From an uncultured Gammaproteobacteria bacterium (GTDB lineage Bacteria > Pseudomonadota > Gammaproteobacteria > PS1 > Pseudothioglobaceae), in the NCBI GenBank assembly GCA_902509905.1, contig CABWZI010000001.1:60554-124553 (forward strand): DNA of 64,000 nucleotides, written 5' to 3'. Under the pieces are notes generated by a model. It was not told the DNA's origin, ran no database searches, and saw only the letters and a program-made list of their open reading frames with translations. The position numbers and the translations under genes were made by a program. Below are positions 1 through 10,500 of this stretch, one piece after another. Each line of letters begins with the position of its first letter. The first letter of the stretch is position 1.

Positions 1-233
1 GCACAAAGGGTGAAAATATATCTGTCATTGAATCAGTGAAAGCTGCTTCTGATCTGGTTGCACCTGTTTCTGGCTCAATTATTGAGGTGAACAGCAGATT
101 AGAGGATGAGCCAGAGATTGTGACTGAGGATTCAATGGGCGAAGGTTGGTTTATTAAGGTTAAGTTATCAGACCCAGCAGAGCTTGATGAGTTGATGGAT
201 GAAGAGGCATACAACGCATTTATTGAAGAATAG
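1..233 (+). CDS. gcvH: Glycine cleavage system H protein, C-terminal part (5' end outside window)
   Basis: This is the C-terminal part of the lipoyl carrier of the glycine cleavage complex, cut by the window edge. The reading frame is open from base 3. The lipoylation motif ESVKAASD is visible, with the modified lysine at bases 39-41, followed by the usual 'PVSG.I.EVN' and 'GEGWF.KV' stretches of the lipoyl domain. The stop lies 22 bases before gcvP, so the two are almost certainly cotranscribed. H protein shuttles the aminomethyl group from GcvP to GcvT and is reoxidised by the L protein. A gcvT gene probably lies just upstream of the window, but it is not visible. Confidence 0.95.
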   Translation, partial: TKGENISVIESVKAASDLVAPVSGSIIEVNSRLEDEPEIVTEDSMGEGWFIKVKLSDPAELDELMDEEAYNAFIEE

Positions 234-255
234 AAGAACTGAAAGAGAGAAGTTA

Positions 256-3108
256 ATGAAGGATAAGATTGAAGATTTATTGAATAATGACGCTTTTACC
301 AATAGGCATATTGGATCATCAAGCGCACAAAAAAATCAAATGCTCGATTATCTTGGTTTTGATAACTTAGATAAATTAATTGATGAAATAGTGCCAGATG
401 TTATTCGTCGAAAAGAGCCAATGAATATTGCTGATGGGATGTCAGAGCTTGCTGCACTTAAACAGCTAAGAAATCTAGCAAGAATGAATATTCGATACAA
501 GTCTTTCATCGGTCAGGGCTATTACAATTCAATCACCCCTCCAGTCATTCAGCGAAATGTTGAAGAAAATCCAGCTTGGTACACTTCTTATACGCCCTAT
601 CAGCCTGAGATTTCTCAAGGCCGTCTTGAGGCATTAATGAACTATCAAACCATGGTTTCAGATTTAACTGGTATGGATTTAGCCAACGCCTCCATGCTTG
701 ATGAGGCGACTGCTTGCGCTGAAGCAATGACATTGAGTCATCGCGTTAGCAAGTCAAAAAGTAATGTTTTTTTTGTTGCAAATGATTGTTACGCCCAGAA
801 CCTTGAGGTTATTAAGACAAGAGCAGAGCCATTGAACATTGAAATAGTTTTTGGTGATCCTCTAGTTGATTTAAAAGGTCTTGATTGTTTTGGTGTTCTG
901 CTTCAGTATCCAAATACCTATGGGGCTTTTAGTGACTATTCAAAATTGATAGACTCTATTCATGAAAAAAAGGCACTTGTTACTGTGAGTGCGGATCTGC
1001 TTGCATTAACTCTGCTTAAACCACCTGGTGAAATGGGCGCAGATATTGTGGTTGGGAATACTCAGAGGTTTGGAGTTCCAATTGGGTATGGCGGCCCTCA
1101 TGCTGCTTATATGTCGACTAGAGACAAATTCAAACGTTCTATGCCAGGCAGAATTATTGGTGCGTCAGTTGATACAAAGGGAAGGCTTGCTTATCGATTG
1201 GCACTGCAAACTAGAGAGCAACATATACGCCGAGAGAAAGCGACAAGTAACATTTGTACTGCTCAAGCACTATTAGCTATTATGGCTAGTATGTATGCAG
1301 TCTATCATGGTCCAGAGGGACTTAGAAACATAGCGCGTCGTATTTATAAATATGCCAGTGTTTTTGCTGATGGCATGAAAGATATGGGATTTAATGTCAT
1401 TAATGACTCTTATTTCGACACCCTCTCTATTGAAGTTAAAAATTCAGATGCAGTAGTGATGCAAGCTGAAAAAAATGGCTACAACATTAATGTATTCAGT
1501 AAAACCCTTGTCTCAGTTTCATTTGATGAGCTCAGTACTCCTGAAGACATAGAGTTCTTATGGAGAATTTTCAATACTGAGTCTGAATTGAGCGCACAGT
1601 TATTATTTGAAAAAAATAAATCAAAAATCAAAAAGAATTTAAAGAGGGAATCTGATTTTCTGACGCATGATGTTTTTAATACTTATCGCTCGGAAACCAA
1701 CATGATGAGATATATTCGTTATCTGGGAGATAAAGATATCGCACTCGATCGTTCTATGATTCCGTTGGGCTCTTGCACAATGAAACTGAACGCAGCAGCA
1801 GAATTGATTCCAGTGAGTTGGCCAGAATTTTCTCAAATTCATCCCGCTGTTCCTATGAACCAGGTGATTGGTTACCAGCAAATGATTAGTGAGCTTGAGG
1901 AGATGTTGTGTGAGGCGACTGGTTATTCAGCAATTTCACTTCAGCCCAACTCTGGTGCGCAAGGAGAGTATGCTGGATTAATTGCAATAAGAGGATATCA
2001 TCGAAGCAGGGGTGATGAAAATCGAAATATCTGTTTGATTCCATCATCAGCTCATGGCACAAATCCTGCTTCTGCTCAGATGGCTGGAATGAAAGTTATA
2101 GTGATTGATAGTACAGATGATGGCAATATTGATCTTGATGATTTAAGAGCAAAAACGAAAGAGCATGAAGAAAATCTAGCTGCAATAATGATTACATATC
2201 CTTCTACTCATGGTGTTTTTGAAAAAGATGTGAGAGAGGTATGTGATATTGTTCATGATGCAGGCGGCCAAGTATATATTGACGGCGCGAATATGAATGC
2301 TATGGTTGGGCTCTCTGCTCCAGGCGAGTTTGGCGGGGATGTTTCTCACCTGAATCTTCACAAAACGTTTGCTATACCTCACGGTGGAGGGGGTCCGGGT
2401 GTCGGCCCAATTGGAGTGAAAGAACATCTTATAGATTTTTTACCAAGAACGCCACTCAATAATACTGATGTTGGTAGTATTTCAGGTGCCCCTTGGGGAT
2501 CAGGCAGTATCCTCCCTATAAGTTGGATGTACATCGCAATGCTCGGAAAAGATGGCCTTTATGAGTCAACATGCAACGCTATCCTAAATGCAAACTATAT
2601 CGCTAAGCGACTCGGGGAGCACTATCCGATTCTTTATAGTGATGAGAATGGACGGATCGCACACGAGTGTATTATTGATATTAGACCGATTAAAGACTCA
2701 GTAGGAATAAGCGTTGATGATGTCGCTAAGCGTCTAATAGATTTTGGTTTTCATGCCCCTACAATGTCTTTTCCAGTTGCTGGAACGTTGATGATTGAGC
2801 CAACAGAGTCTGAGTCTTTGGATGAGCTTGATCGGTTCTGTGAGGCAATGATTCAAATAAGAAAAGAAATCAAGAAGGTTGAGTCGGGTGAATATTCTAC
2901 AGAAGATAATCCATTAATTAATTCGCCACACACTTTAGAAATGGTAACATCAACCCAATGGGAGTTTTCGTATTCCAGGGAAGAGGCAGCATATCCTGTC
3001 GAGAGTTTAAGGCGAGTGAAGTACTGGCCGCCAGTTTCTAGAGTGGATAATGTCTATGGTGATAAGAATTTAGTTTGTTCTTGTCCAAGTATTGAAGATT
3101 ATAAGTAG
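256..3108 (+). CDS. gcvP: Glycine dehydrogenase (decarboxylating), single-chain P protein
   Basis: This PLP enzyme decarboxylates glycine and loads the aminomethyl group on GcvH. At 950 residues it is the fused alpha-beta form typical of gammaproteobacteria. The N-terminal half carries 'NRHIG' and 'GQGYY'. The C-terminal half carries '[10 protein letters not shown]' and the PLP site '[14 protein letters not shown]', whose lysine is codon 2362-2364 (about residue 703). I chose the ATG at 256 because it follows a GA-rich ribosome binding site and begins at the expected N-terminus; an in-frame ATG at 199 would overlap gcvH. It sits between gcvH and gcvR. Glycine released by the creatinase and sarcosine oxidase encoded downstream would feed this enzyme. 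Confidence 0.97.
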   Translation: MKDKIEDLLNNDAFTNRHIGSSSAQKNQMLDYLGFDNLDKLIDEIVPDVIRRKEPMNIADGMSELAALKQLRNLARMNIRYKSFIGQGYYNSITPPVIQRNVEENPAWYTSYTPYQPEISQGRLEALMNYQTMVSDLTGMDLANASMLDEATACAEAMTLSHRVSKSKSNVFFVANDCYAQNLEVIKTRAEPLNIEIVFGDPLVDLKGLDCFGVLLQYPNTYGAFSDYSKLIDSIHEKKALVTVSADLLALTLLKPPGEMGADIVVGNTQRFGVPIGYGGPHAAYMSTRDKFKRSMPGRIIGASVDTKGRLAYRLALQTREQHIRREKATSNICTAQALLAIMASMYAVYHGPEGLRNIARRIYKYASVFADGMKDMGFNVINDSYFDTLSIEVKNSDAVVMQAEKNGYNINVFSKTLVSVSFDELSTPEDIEFLWRIFNTESELSAQLLFEKNKSKIKKNLKRESDFLTHDVFNTYRSETNMMRYIRYLGDKDIALDRSMIPLGSCTMKLNAAAELIPVSWPEFSQIHPAVPMNQVIGYQQMISELEEMLCEATGYSAISLQPNSGAQGEYAGLIAIRGYHRSRGDENRNICLIPSSAHGTNPASAQMAGMKVIVIDSTDDGNIDLDDLRAKTKEHEENLAAIMITYPSTHGVFEKDVREVCDIVHDAGGQVYIDGANMNAMVGLSAPGEFGGDVSHLNLHKTFAIPHGGGGPGVGPIGVKEHLIDFLPRTPLNNTDVGSISGAPWGSGSILPISWMYIAMLGKDGLYESTCNAILNANYIAKRLGEHYPILYSDENGRIAHECIIDIRPIKDSVGISVDDVAKRLIDFGFHAPTMSFPVAGTLMIEPTESESLDELDRFCEAMIQIRKEIKKVESGEYSTEDNPLINSPHTLEMVTSTQWEFSYSREEAAYPVESLRRVKYWPPVSRVDNVYGDKNLVCSCPSIEDYK

Positions 3109-3114
3109 ACTTTT

Positions 3115-3633
3115 ATGAAATCATTTTTGATTAGCGTTTTGGGAGACGATAAGCCTGGGCTTGTTGACGGCCTGTCAAAGATTATTGTTTCAAACAATGG
3201 TGACTGGATTGAGAGCAATATGTCTAGTTTTGAAGGCAAATTCGCTGGAATTCTTAAAGTCAACGTGCCATCAAGTGACGCTTCTAAACTAAAAAAAGAT
3301 TTAACTTCCGCATCTTTAGGTCTTCAAATTGCTTGCGAGGAAACTCTGCCAATTGATGAGCTGAGTAATGTTAAAAGTTATAGCATCGAGCTTATTGGGC
3401 AAAATCATGTTGGAATTATTAATAAACTCTCCCACGTGTTGGCGGTCGAGTTGAAAGCTAATGTTGAAGAGTTAAAGACTGAAATTATTGATGCCTCGAT
3501 GTCAGGAGAGCAGCTTTTTAAGGCTCAAATTACACTTCATATACCTAGTGATCTTGATGAGCATCTTGTCAGAGACAAGCTCGAGCTTATAGCTGATGAG
3601 ATGATGGTAGAGATTTATTCATACGAGAGCTAG
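3115..3633 (+). CDS. gcvR: GcvR-like tandem ACT domain protein
   Basis: A 172-residue protein with two ACT domains. The first begins 'SVLGDDKPGLVDGLSKI' (about residues 7-75) and the second 'IELIGQNHVGIINKLS' (about 92-165). This arrangement matches the gammaproteobacterial glycine cleavage regulator GcvR, which binds glycine and antagonises the activator GcvA. The start is 6 bases after the gcvP stop, so it belongs to the gcv operon. No gcvA gene is visible in the window. In some relatives such proteins are annotated only as ACT-domain proteins; the gcv position favours a sensor role, but this is not proven. Confidence 0.85.
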   Translation: MKSFLISVLGDDKPGLVDGLSKIIVSNNGDWIESNMSSFEGKFAGILKVNVPSSDASKLKKDLTSASLGLQIACEETLPIDELSNVKSYSIELIGQNHVGIINKLSHVLAVELKANVEELKTEIIDASMSGEQLFKAQITLHIPSDLDEHLVRDKLELIADEMMVEIYSYES

Positions 3634-3642
3634 AGTAGCTCT
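3626..3642. repeat. Short inverted repeat at gcvR 3' end
   Basis: AGAGCTA (3626-3632) and TAGCTCT (3636-3642) form a 7-bp stem with a 3-base loop. The repeat overlaps the gcvR stop region and lies between the convergent gcvR and cysQ genes. No T-tract follows on either strand, so it may slow or protect transcripts but is not a convincing intrinsic terminator. Confidence 0.4.
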
Positions 3643-3652
3643 AGACCTTCAA

Positions 3653-4423
3653 TTAAAAATTTCCATGTGCAATAAAAGCGCTATTTCTATAGCTTTGTTT
3701 GCCATAATTGAATGGTTCGCTATTCGGCATTAAGACTTTGCCACCTGCTGACCTTAATACAGCATCTCCCGCTGCAGTATCCCACTCCATTGTTGGACCA
3801 AATCTAGGATATACATCTGCTTCACCACAGGCCACCAGACAAAATTTCAGTGATGAGCCTATTGAAATGGTTTTGTTGACATTGTTAATTGTTAGCCATT
3901 CATCTGTGGTCTCATCACGATGAGATACACTCGCAACGGCTACAGGGCCAGAATTTGGAACCGCTCTTATTTTAATCTCCTTAGTGTCACTCGCTGACTC
4001 CTCAAAAGCGCCTGTCGAGGTTGATGCAAAGAACATTCGATTAAGTGCTGGTGCAAAAACAACCCCTAAAGTTGGGATACCATTTTCAATAAGTCCAATA
4101 TTCACAGTAAAAGAACCAAGGCCATCTTTCTTTAGAAACTCTTTTGTTCCATCAAGCGGATCAATCAGAAAAAATTGATTACTAGCCTCTAATTTATGGC
4201 TATTGGTATTCTCCTCAGATACTATTGGGATGTCAGGAGTGATTTTTTTCAGTCTACTTAAGATGACTTTTTCAGCAGCCTCATCTGCAAGAGTAACCGG
4301 CGATCCATCATGCTTATAGTTAACATCAATTGAACTTTCATAGATCTTCATTATTTCAGTGCCAGCGTCTCTAGCCACTTCTCGCAATTCAGTGAGTAGT
4401 TCGGAATATTCTATGTTTAGCAT
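3653..4423 (-). CDS. cysQ: CysQ-type 3'(2'),5'-bisphosphate nucleotidase / inositol monophosphatase family
   Basis: A 256-residue Mg-dependent phosphatase of the inositol monophosphatase superfamily. It has the metal-binding signatures 'DPLDGTKEF' (about residues 88-96) and 'EWDTAAGDAV' near residue 215, plus the upstream 'SEEN' glutamates. CysQ removes the 3' phosphate from PAP made during sulfate assimilation, and some members act on inositol phosphates. It lies 18 bases downstream of the creatinase gene on the same strand and may be the last gene of that transcript. A second, divergent paralogue is at 35319-36074, so which one carries the PAP role is uncertain. Confidence 0.82.
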   Translation of the reverse strand: MLNIEYSELLTELREVARDAGTEIMKIYESSIDVNYKHDGSPVTLADEAAEKVILSRLKKITPDIPIVSEENTNSHKLEASNQFFLIDPLDGTKEFLKKDGLGSFTVNIGLIENGIPTLGVVFAPALNRMFFASTSTGAFEESASDTKEIKIRAVPNSGPVAVASVSHRDETTDEWLTINNVNKTISIGSSLKFCLVACGEADVYPRFGPTMEWDTAAGDAVLRSAGGKVLMPNSEPFNYGKQSYRNSAFIAHGNF

Positions 4424-4441
4424 TTCTTAATAGGAGTGATG

Positions 4442-5647
4442 CTACTTGATAATGTTATGCTCTGGCCCAAACGGAAACTTAGTGATGTCATATGCACTGT
4501 CCTCAGTCAAAACCATCACATCATGCTCTCTGTAGCCTCCAGCACCAGGTTTACCCTCAGGAATCATGATCATAGGCTCCATAGATACGACCATATTTTT
4601 TTGAAGGACGGTATCGATATCTTCTCTCAGTTCTACGCCTGCTTCACGGCCATAGTAATGAGATAGAACACCAAATGAATGACCATAGCCAAATGTTCTG
4701 CTTTCAAGCAAGCCATACTCTTCAAAAATTTTGTTAAGTTCAAGAGCTATATCTTTGCAAGCAACCCCTGGCTTGATTAGTTTCATCCCCTCTTCATGAA
4801 CTTTTACATTGATCTCCCAAAGCCTCAATGACTCGTCATCAACATGGTCATAAAACAGGGTTCTTTCAAGTGCAACATAGTAGCCAGCAATCATTGAAAA
4901 ACAGTTAAGACTGAGGATGTCTCCTTTTTGAACTTTTCTTGTTGTCACAGGGTTATGCGCACCATCAGTGTTGATTCCAGACTGAAACCAAGTCCAGGTA
5001 TCCATGAGCTCTGAGTGAGGATAGCGTTTAGCAATTTCTCGAACCATAGCTTGAGTAGAGTGAAGAGCCACTTCGTGCTCAGGAACGCCCTCTTTAATCG
5101 CTTCAACAAGAGCCGCCCCACCAATATCACAAACGTTAGCACCCTGAATAATGTGAGCTATTTCTTCATCTGATTTAACTGATCGCATTTTCATGCAGTC
5201 AACAGAAATATCAATAAATTGTGATTGGTCAAATGCAGCCTGGAGTTTATCTAGACGCTCCTTGGTGATATGATCAAACTCAATCCCGATTTTTCCACCA
5301 TTATTAACAATCTGCTGAAGCGCATAAAAAAAGCTATCCTTTTGCCAGTCTGTATAAACCAGGTTGTCTCCAAACGTTCTTCTGAATGGCTGACCACCAT
5401 CAATATTTGCTGTCACCGAAGTTACTTTATCTTGAGTAACAACCAGTGCGTATGGCCTCCCAAAAGAACAGTAAAGGAAGTCACTGTAGTAATTGATGCC
5501 ATGTATAGAGGTAAAGATTACTGAATCTATATTGCTTTGAGCCATATGAGCTCTTAGTTTTCTTTGTCTATTTTGGTATTCTTCATCACTAAATGTGTGA
5601 ACTATATTCTCACCATTAGGAATGTGAATTGTTCTTGGCATGTTCAT
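4442..5647 (-). CDS. Creatinase (creatine amidinohydrolase)
   Basis: Hydrolyses creatine to sarcosine and urea. The protein has 401 residues and is collinear with Pseudomonas putida creatinase, from the N-terminal 'MxMP' onward. It keeps 'YCSFGRPYA', with Phe62 and Arg64, which contact the substrate in the known enzyme. It also has 'TDGAHNPVTTRK', whose His231 aligns with the catalytic histidine (His232 in P. putida), and the glutamates in 'ALERTLF' and 'SMEPMIM'. It belongs to the M24 (pita-bread) fold but acts as an amidinohydrolase, not a peptidase. The ATG at 5647 follows an AGGAG. Genes upstream on the same strand encode EamA, DUF1989 and hydantoinase proteins. The sarcosine oxidase operon 7 kb away can use the product. 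Confidence 0.95.
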   Translation of the reverse strand: MNMPRTIHIPNGENIVHTFSDEEYQNRQRKLRAHMAQSNIDSVIFTSIHGINYYSDFLYCSFGRPYALVVTQDKVTSVTANIDGGQPFRRTFGDNLVYTDWQKDSFFYALQQIVNNGGKIGIEFDHITKERLDKLQAAFDQSQFIDISVDCMKMRSVKSDEEIAHIIQGANVCDIGGAALVEAIKEGVPEHEVALHSTQAMVREIAKRYPHSELMDTWTWFQSGINTDGAHNPVTTRKVQKGDILSLNCFSMIAGYYVALERTLFYDHVDDESLRLWEINVKVHEEGMKLIKPGVACKDIALELNKIFEEYGLLESRTFGYGHSFGVLSHYYGREAGVELREDIDTVLQKNMVVSMEPMIMIPEGKPGAGGYREHDVMVLTEDSAYDITKFPFGPEHNIIK

Positions 5648-5679
5648 AATAACTCCTGTATATGTGTTAATTTGTGCGG

Positions 5680-5708
5680 ATGTTAGACAATTTCTTTAAG
5701 TATAGCAA
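5680..5708 (-). promoter_or_regulatory. Possible sigma-70 promoter for creatinase
   Basis: Read on the minus strand, TTGCTA (5703-5708) and TAACAT (5680-5685) are separated by 17 bases and lie about 35 bases before the creatinase ATG. The 109-base gap here is longer than the other gaps in the cluster, which suggests independent expression. Both hexamers are imperfect. Confidence 0.3.
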
Positions 5709-5756
5709 GCTTTTTTTATTGAGAACTCAGTTTAGATCGATAGACGCTGGAGTCTT

Positions 5757-6635
5757 TTAAGCAACTCTTTCTTTAGACTTACTCAATACATTTTCACGAA
5801 CAAAGGTGTAAACACCAGATGCTACAATAATGGTTGCACCCAGAAGCGTCATCATATCAGGTCTTTCAGAGAGAACAATAATTGAAAGTAGCATGGCAAA
5901 AACAAGCCTTGAATATCTAAAAGGAGATATAACTGACATCTCTCCAGTTCTTGCTGCAATAACAATTGAGTAATATGCAATAACTCCAAATGCTGACGCA
6001 CCGGCAAAATATAAAAAATCATTTGAGCTAGGTATTAACATCTCTGAGCTGAATGGTATGATAATAATGCCTGATAATCCAAAGGCTAAGAAGGCATAAA
6101 GAGAGATGGTAACTGATGGTAATTGCACCTCAATAGCGCGAGTTGCAAGATCTCTTCCAGCTAAAAAAGTAGCCCCAAGAAGAGCAAAAATAGAGGCTGG
6201 CATAAAGCTTCCAAATCCTGGTCTCAGGATTAATAAAACGCCAAGAAAGCCAACAAAAACAGCTGTCCACCTTCGCCAACCAACTTTTTCTTTGAAGATC
6301 AGGGCTGCCCCGATCGTTACTAATAATGGCATAACCTGGATGATGGCAGAGGCAGAAGATAGGGGCGTTAGGGCAATAGCAAGAACAAAAAATAAAGCAC
6401 CAAAAAGTTCACATAAAGTTCTAACAATGATGGGAATAGATAACAAATCCCTATGAAAAATAGGAGCTTTTGTAAATAAGCCAATTATGAGAAATATAAC
6501 GCTTCCACTGAATCCAAGAACCATAATAATTTCAGAAATTGGAAGATTTTCTGAGAGAATTTTAATAAATAAATCCTCACATGCAAAACCTGCCATAGCA
6601 AGAATCATAAACAAAATACCCCTTAAGTTCTCCAT
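5757..6635 (-). CDS. EamA/DMT-family membrane transporter
   Basis: A 292-residue inner-membrane protein with about ten hydrophobic helices arranged as two EamA repeats. The second repeat starts near residue 150, and each ends in the family's short charged loop, such as 'EKVGWRRW' and 'ERPDMMTLLGA'. DMT-family members mostly export metabolites, and some import them. It lies 29 bases downstream of the DUF1989 gene and upstream of creatinase on the same strand. A substrate linked to creatine, hydantoin or urea metabolism is therefore plausible but unproven. It is one of three EamA proteins in the window, with 11351-12247 and 56525-57424. Confidence 0.85.
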   Translation of the reverse strand: MENLRGILFMILAMAGFACEDLFIKILSENLPISEIIMVLGFSGSVIFLIIGLFTKAPIFHRDLLSIPIIVRTLCELFGALFFVLAIALTPLSSASAIIQVMPLLVTIGAALIFKEKVGWRRWTAVFVGFLGVLLILRPGFGSFMPASIFALLGATFLAGRDLATRAIEVQLPSVTISLYAFLAFGLSGIIIIPFSSEMLIPSSNDFLYFAGASAFGVIAYYSIVIAARTGEMSVISPFRYSRLVFAMLLSIIVLSERPDMMTLLGATIIVASGVYTFVRENVLSKSKERVA

Positions 6636-6664
6636 CTTAATTCGTTCTAATCTAAAGTTGAATT

Positions 6665-7528
6665 TTAACTGGAGCCGTGATTTCTTGAGTACTTATTTAT
6701 TGCTTGGGGTGACCATTGTTTTACTGCCCCTTCAACTGGTTTAAAAATCTCAACTTGCAGGGGATAGCATGCAGCCGCATCACTCGAGTGACTGGAGCTG
6801 CAATCACCACCTGGACATGCTGACAACCCGCAAACAAGATCAATTTCGGCAAAGAATTCTATATAGTCATCGGGGCGAACTGGACTAGCTTTCATAAAAT
6901 ACTGATGCGTATCTTTGGTAAATCCAGTGCACATAAAGACGTTAAGTACATCATGAACAAGATGCTCAATTTCATTAATTGGTTTTTGTTGATGAGATGA
7001 AAGTGCCCTGCATAAGTTAGAGTGACAACAGTAATGGTACTCCTCACTATTAAGAGCAACATGGGTATAAGGGTCACAACGAGTTCCAATGACATCATGG
7101 ACGCTACCACCATCATCATCGTAACCATACCAATCCAAAGTGTCATGAGTAATAGTGGCCATCGGTCTTAGAAATGGCAGGTTTGAATAAAGTCTATCAC
7201 CAGTGCTTACATGAGTCCCGTAAAGCGCTCGTGTTTTGCCACTGAAGAATCGTTCATTCATATTATTCTTATGCCATAGATTTAAATCACCGACCTGTGG
7301 GCCTTCTCGACTAATAATTCGAAAAAAGTATCCAGCCGGAACTTCAAAAGTTTTTGCATCTCTTGGGGGAATAATGATGGACTCCACGAGATCCATATTT
7401 GAACTGGCATTTATATAAAAATCTTGATCAAAGGCTGGCAGATTATCAATAGGATAAGAAATGACTGGCTTCATTGCTCGTCTAATTTCAGCGTCATTGG
7501 GTTCTGGGCTTAGGTTAATTGTTTTCAT
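6665..7528 (-). CDS. DUF1989 (urea carboxylase-associated) family protein
   Basis: A 287-residue protein of the DUF1989 family. Landmarks are 'VPAGYFFRI' (about 63-71), 'GTRCDPYTH' (148-156), 'YHYCCHSNLCRAL' (164-176) and 'CGLSACPGGDCS' (233-244). These are rich in Cys and His, consistent with a metal site. Family members include the paired urea-carboxylase-associated proteins, which are subunits of carboxyguanidine deiminase in guanidine breakdown. Here there is one gene and no urea or guanidine carboxylase nearby. It sits 41 bases after a hydantoinase/oxoprolinase-type gene and upstream of creatinase. A deiminase-type step on a creatine- or creatinine-related guanidino compound is my inference; the substrate is unknown. 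Confidence 0.85.
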   Translation of the reverse strand: MKTINLSPEPNDAEIRRAMKPVISYPIDNLPAFDQDFYINASSNMDLVESIIIPPRDAKTFEVPAGYFFRIISREGPQVGDLNLWHKNNMNERFFSGKTRALYGTHVSTGDRLYSNLPFLRPMATITHDTLDWYGYDDDGGSVHDVIGTRCDPYTHVALNSEEYHYCCHSNLCRALSSHQQKPINEIEHLVHDVLNVFMCTGFTKDTHQYFMKASPVRPDDYIEFFAEIDLVCGLSACPGGDCSSSHSSDAAACYPLQVEIFKPVEGAVKQWSPQAINKYSRNHGSS

Positions 7529-7569
7529 AGTTGTCTCCTATTAATAGAGCTAAATTTGTTGTCTCTAGT

Positions 7570-10500
7570 TTATATGGTTTTTCCAAAACCACCACCTCCA
7601 GGCGTTTTAAGTATAAAGAGATCATTTTTACCTACTTCAATTTGTCCTTTAGTTTCAAGATGTGTCACGCTCTCATCAGAATGAATGACATAGTTTTCAC
7701 CAAGAGCACCTGACCCTCCTCCAGATAAGCCATATGGCGGTATTTTTCTATGACCCGCGATGACATTAACTGTCATTGGTTCAAGAAAGCGCAGCCTTCG
7801 ATCTACTCCATTTCCCCCAGGGTGCAAACCTTTGCCACCTGAACTTTGCCTGATACTAAAGGATTCCAGTTTCACTGGGAAGCGCCATTCCAAAACCTCA
7901 GGGTCAGTGAGTCTTGAGTTAGTCATATGGGTATGAACTGCACTACAACCTGGCTGATTGATACTAGCCCCTGAGCCACCACAGATAGTTTCGTAATTTT
8001 GAACTTTGTCGTTACCCCAAATAAAGTTATTCATTGTTCCTTGTGAAGCTGCATAATTTCCAAGAGCACCAAGCAAGGTATCAACAATGTATTGAGATGT
8101 TTCCACATTGCCTGAAAAAACTGCAGCAGGGTATTCAGGGTTAATCATTGATTTTTTGGGAATGACTAAATTTAAAGGTTTTAAGCATCCCGAATTTAGG
8201 GGGATATCATCATCGACTAGGCAGCGAAAAACATAGAGTACTGCTGCATAACAAATTGCGCTGGGCGCATTATAGTTTCCTGGGTGTTGGTCGCTAGTAC
8301 CTGTAAAGTCAATAGTTGCAGATCGATTCAATTTATCTACTCTGATGGATACTGAGACTTGATGACCATCATCCATCTGGTAGGTAAAACTTGAGTCACT
8401 GAGAACATCTAGCACACGTCGAACCGATTCCTCTGCATTGTCTTGTACGTGACCCATATAGGCATGAACGACCTTTATTCCATATTGCTCAATGACTTTT
8501 TGAAGCTCTTGAGAGCCTTTTTCTGCCGCTGCAACTTGAGCCTTTAAATCCGCAATATTTTGAACTATGTTTCTTGCAGGGTAGTCCGCTTGAGTCAATA
8601 AGTCAGTTATTTCATCTTCAAGAAATATACCTTTAGAGACGATCGTAAAGTTGTCGATTAAAACCCCCTCCTCTTTAATATGAGTTGAATTTGCTGGAGC
8701 TGAGCCCGGAACTGTCCCTCCTATATCGGCATGATGCCCTCTTGTTGCAACATAAAAAATCACCTCCTCATTCGAGTCATCAAATACAGGCTTTATTAGG
8801 GTGATATCTGGCAAATGAGTGCCACCATTGTATGGCGCATTAATTAGAAAGGCGTCTCCAGAACTCATAGTCAGTGAATTTTCACGAATAATAGTTTTGA
8901 TGGATTCACTCATCGAACCTAAATGAACTGGCACATGAGGTGCATTTGCAACGAGCTCACCTGTCGGAGAGAATATTGCACAGGAAAAGTCTAGACGCTC
9001 TTTGATGTTCACAGATGAGGCAGTATTCTCAAGAACCATACCCATTTGTTCTGCAACATTCATAAATAAGTTATTAAAAATTTCTAACATGATAGGGTCT
9101 ACACTTGTTCCAATTGCATTCTGCCTCAGAGCTTTTTGTGTACGAGTTAAAATTAAATCCTTACTGTCTTTGAGGATTGCCTCCCAGCCCGGCTCAATTA
9201 TGAATGTTGAGGTTGGTTCAATAATGACAGCAGGTCCAGAGATTTGTTCATTTGGTTTGATGTTGTCTCGATTATAAAAAATAGTTTTTTCGAGTTTCCC
9301 ATTCATAAATACATATTGAGTTGTAAGAGACTCAGTGATTAATGTATTGTGAGAATTTACCTGAGAATTCAATTGCCCACTTTGACATGCCACCTCTGTC
9401 TGAATTGATTCAATGATGATGGCCTTTTCTGGCGATATGAATCCAAACCTTGAATTATGAGTCCTCTCAAAGTTTGATTTCATGACTGAAAAGTTAGCAA
9501 ATGTAACTGGTAAGGATGTGTCCGAATCTTTATATCTTAGATAGACTCGATCAGTGTATTGGAATAGTTTTTCGTTTAAGTTTTGAGAAACTAGCTCTTG
9601 TCGACCATTGGCATGAAGCTTTTTAAAGTCCTTATTCAATTGATCTATTAAGCCTGGCTCTAAAGGTAATTCAACTGCTAAATCATTAATTGTACGGCTA
9701 TCAGCAAGTCCAATACCGTAGGCAGATAAAACCCCTGCATAGGGATGGAGGTGTATTTTTTTGATGCCTAGTTTGTCTGCTACCATGCACGCATGTTGTC
9801 CTCCAGCCCCGCCAAAACAAGAGAGTGTGTAGTCGCTGACATCATAACCACGCTGAACTGATATTTTTTTGATTGCATTTGACATGCTATCAATAGCAAT
9901 GGATAAAAAGCCTTCGGCAACTTCGAGCGGAGTAACAGTTGTCTTGGTGCTTGATGAAATTTCTGTAGCTAGAGAGGTAAATTTTCTTTTAACAATATCA
10001 ATATCAAGTTTTTGATTGCCATTAGGGCCAAATACGTTTGGAAAGTAATCTGGGTTTAACTTGCCAAGCATCACGTTACAATCTGTGACTGTCAAAGGAC
10101 CACCGTTGCGATAACAGGCTGGACCAGGAAAAGCTCCGGCTGATTCTGGACCGACGCGATACCTCGTTCCATCGAAATGAAGAATAGAGCCCCCACCTGC
10201 TGCAACCGTATTGATGAGCATCATTGGCGATTTGAGTCGGACACCGGTAACCTCAGTCTCAAGAGTTCTCTCATATTCTCCGCTGTAGTGACAGACGTCA
10301 GTTGAGGTACCTCCCATGTCAAAACCTATCAGTTTTCTTAGTCCAATTGTTTCTCCAGTTTTGACCATTCCAACCACGCCGCCTGCTGGACCTGAAAGAA
10401 TAGCATCCTTCCCTTGAAAATAATTGGCATCGGTTAAACCGCCATTGGATTGCATAAACATTAATCGACCATAGTTCGATTGGCTGTGTCCAAGTTCAGC

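Noticed and set aside
1028..1276. Alternate-frame ORF inside gcvP and similar frames within other genes
   Set aside because: They lie inside genes with strong family motifs, have no homology-like features and lack ribosome binding sites.
4442..5647. Creatinase as a plain M24 aminopeptidase or DddP-type lyase
   Set aside because: Near-collinear identity to P. putida creatinase, including Phe62, Arg64 and the catalytic His, favours creatinase.
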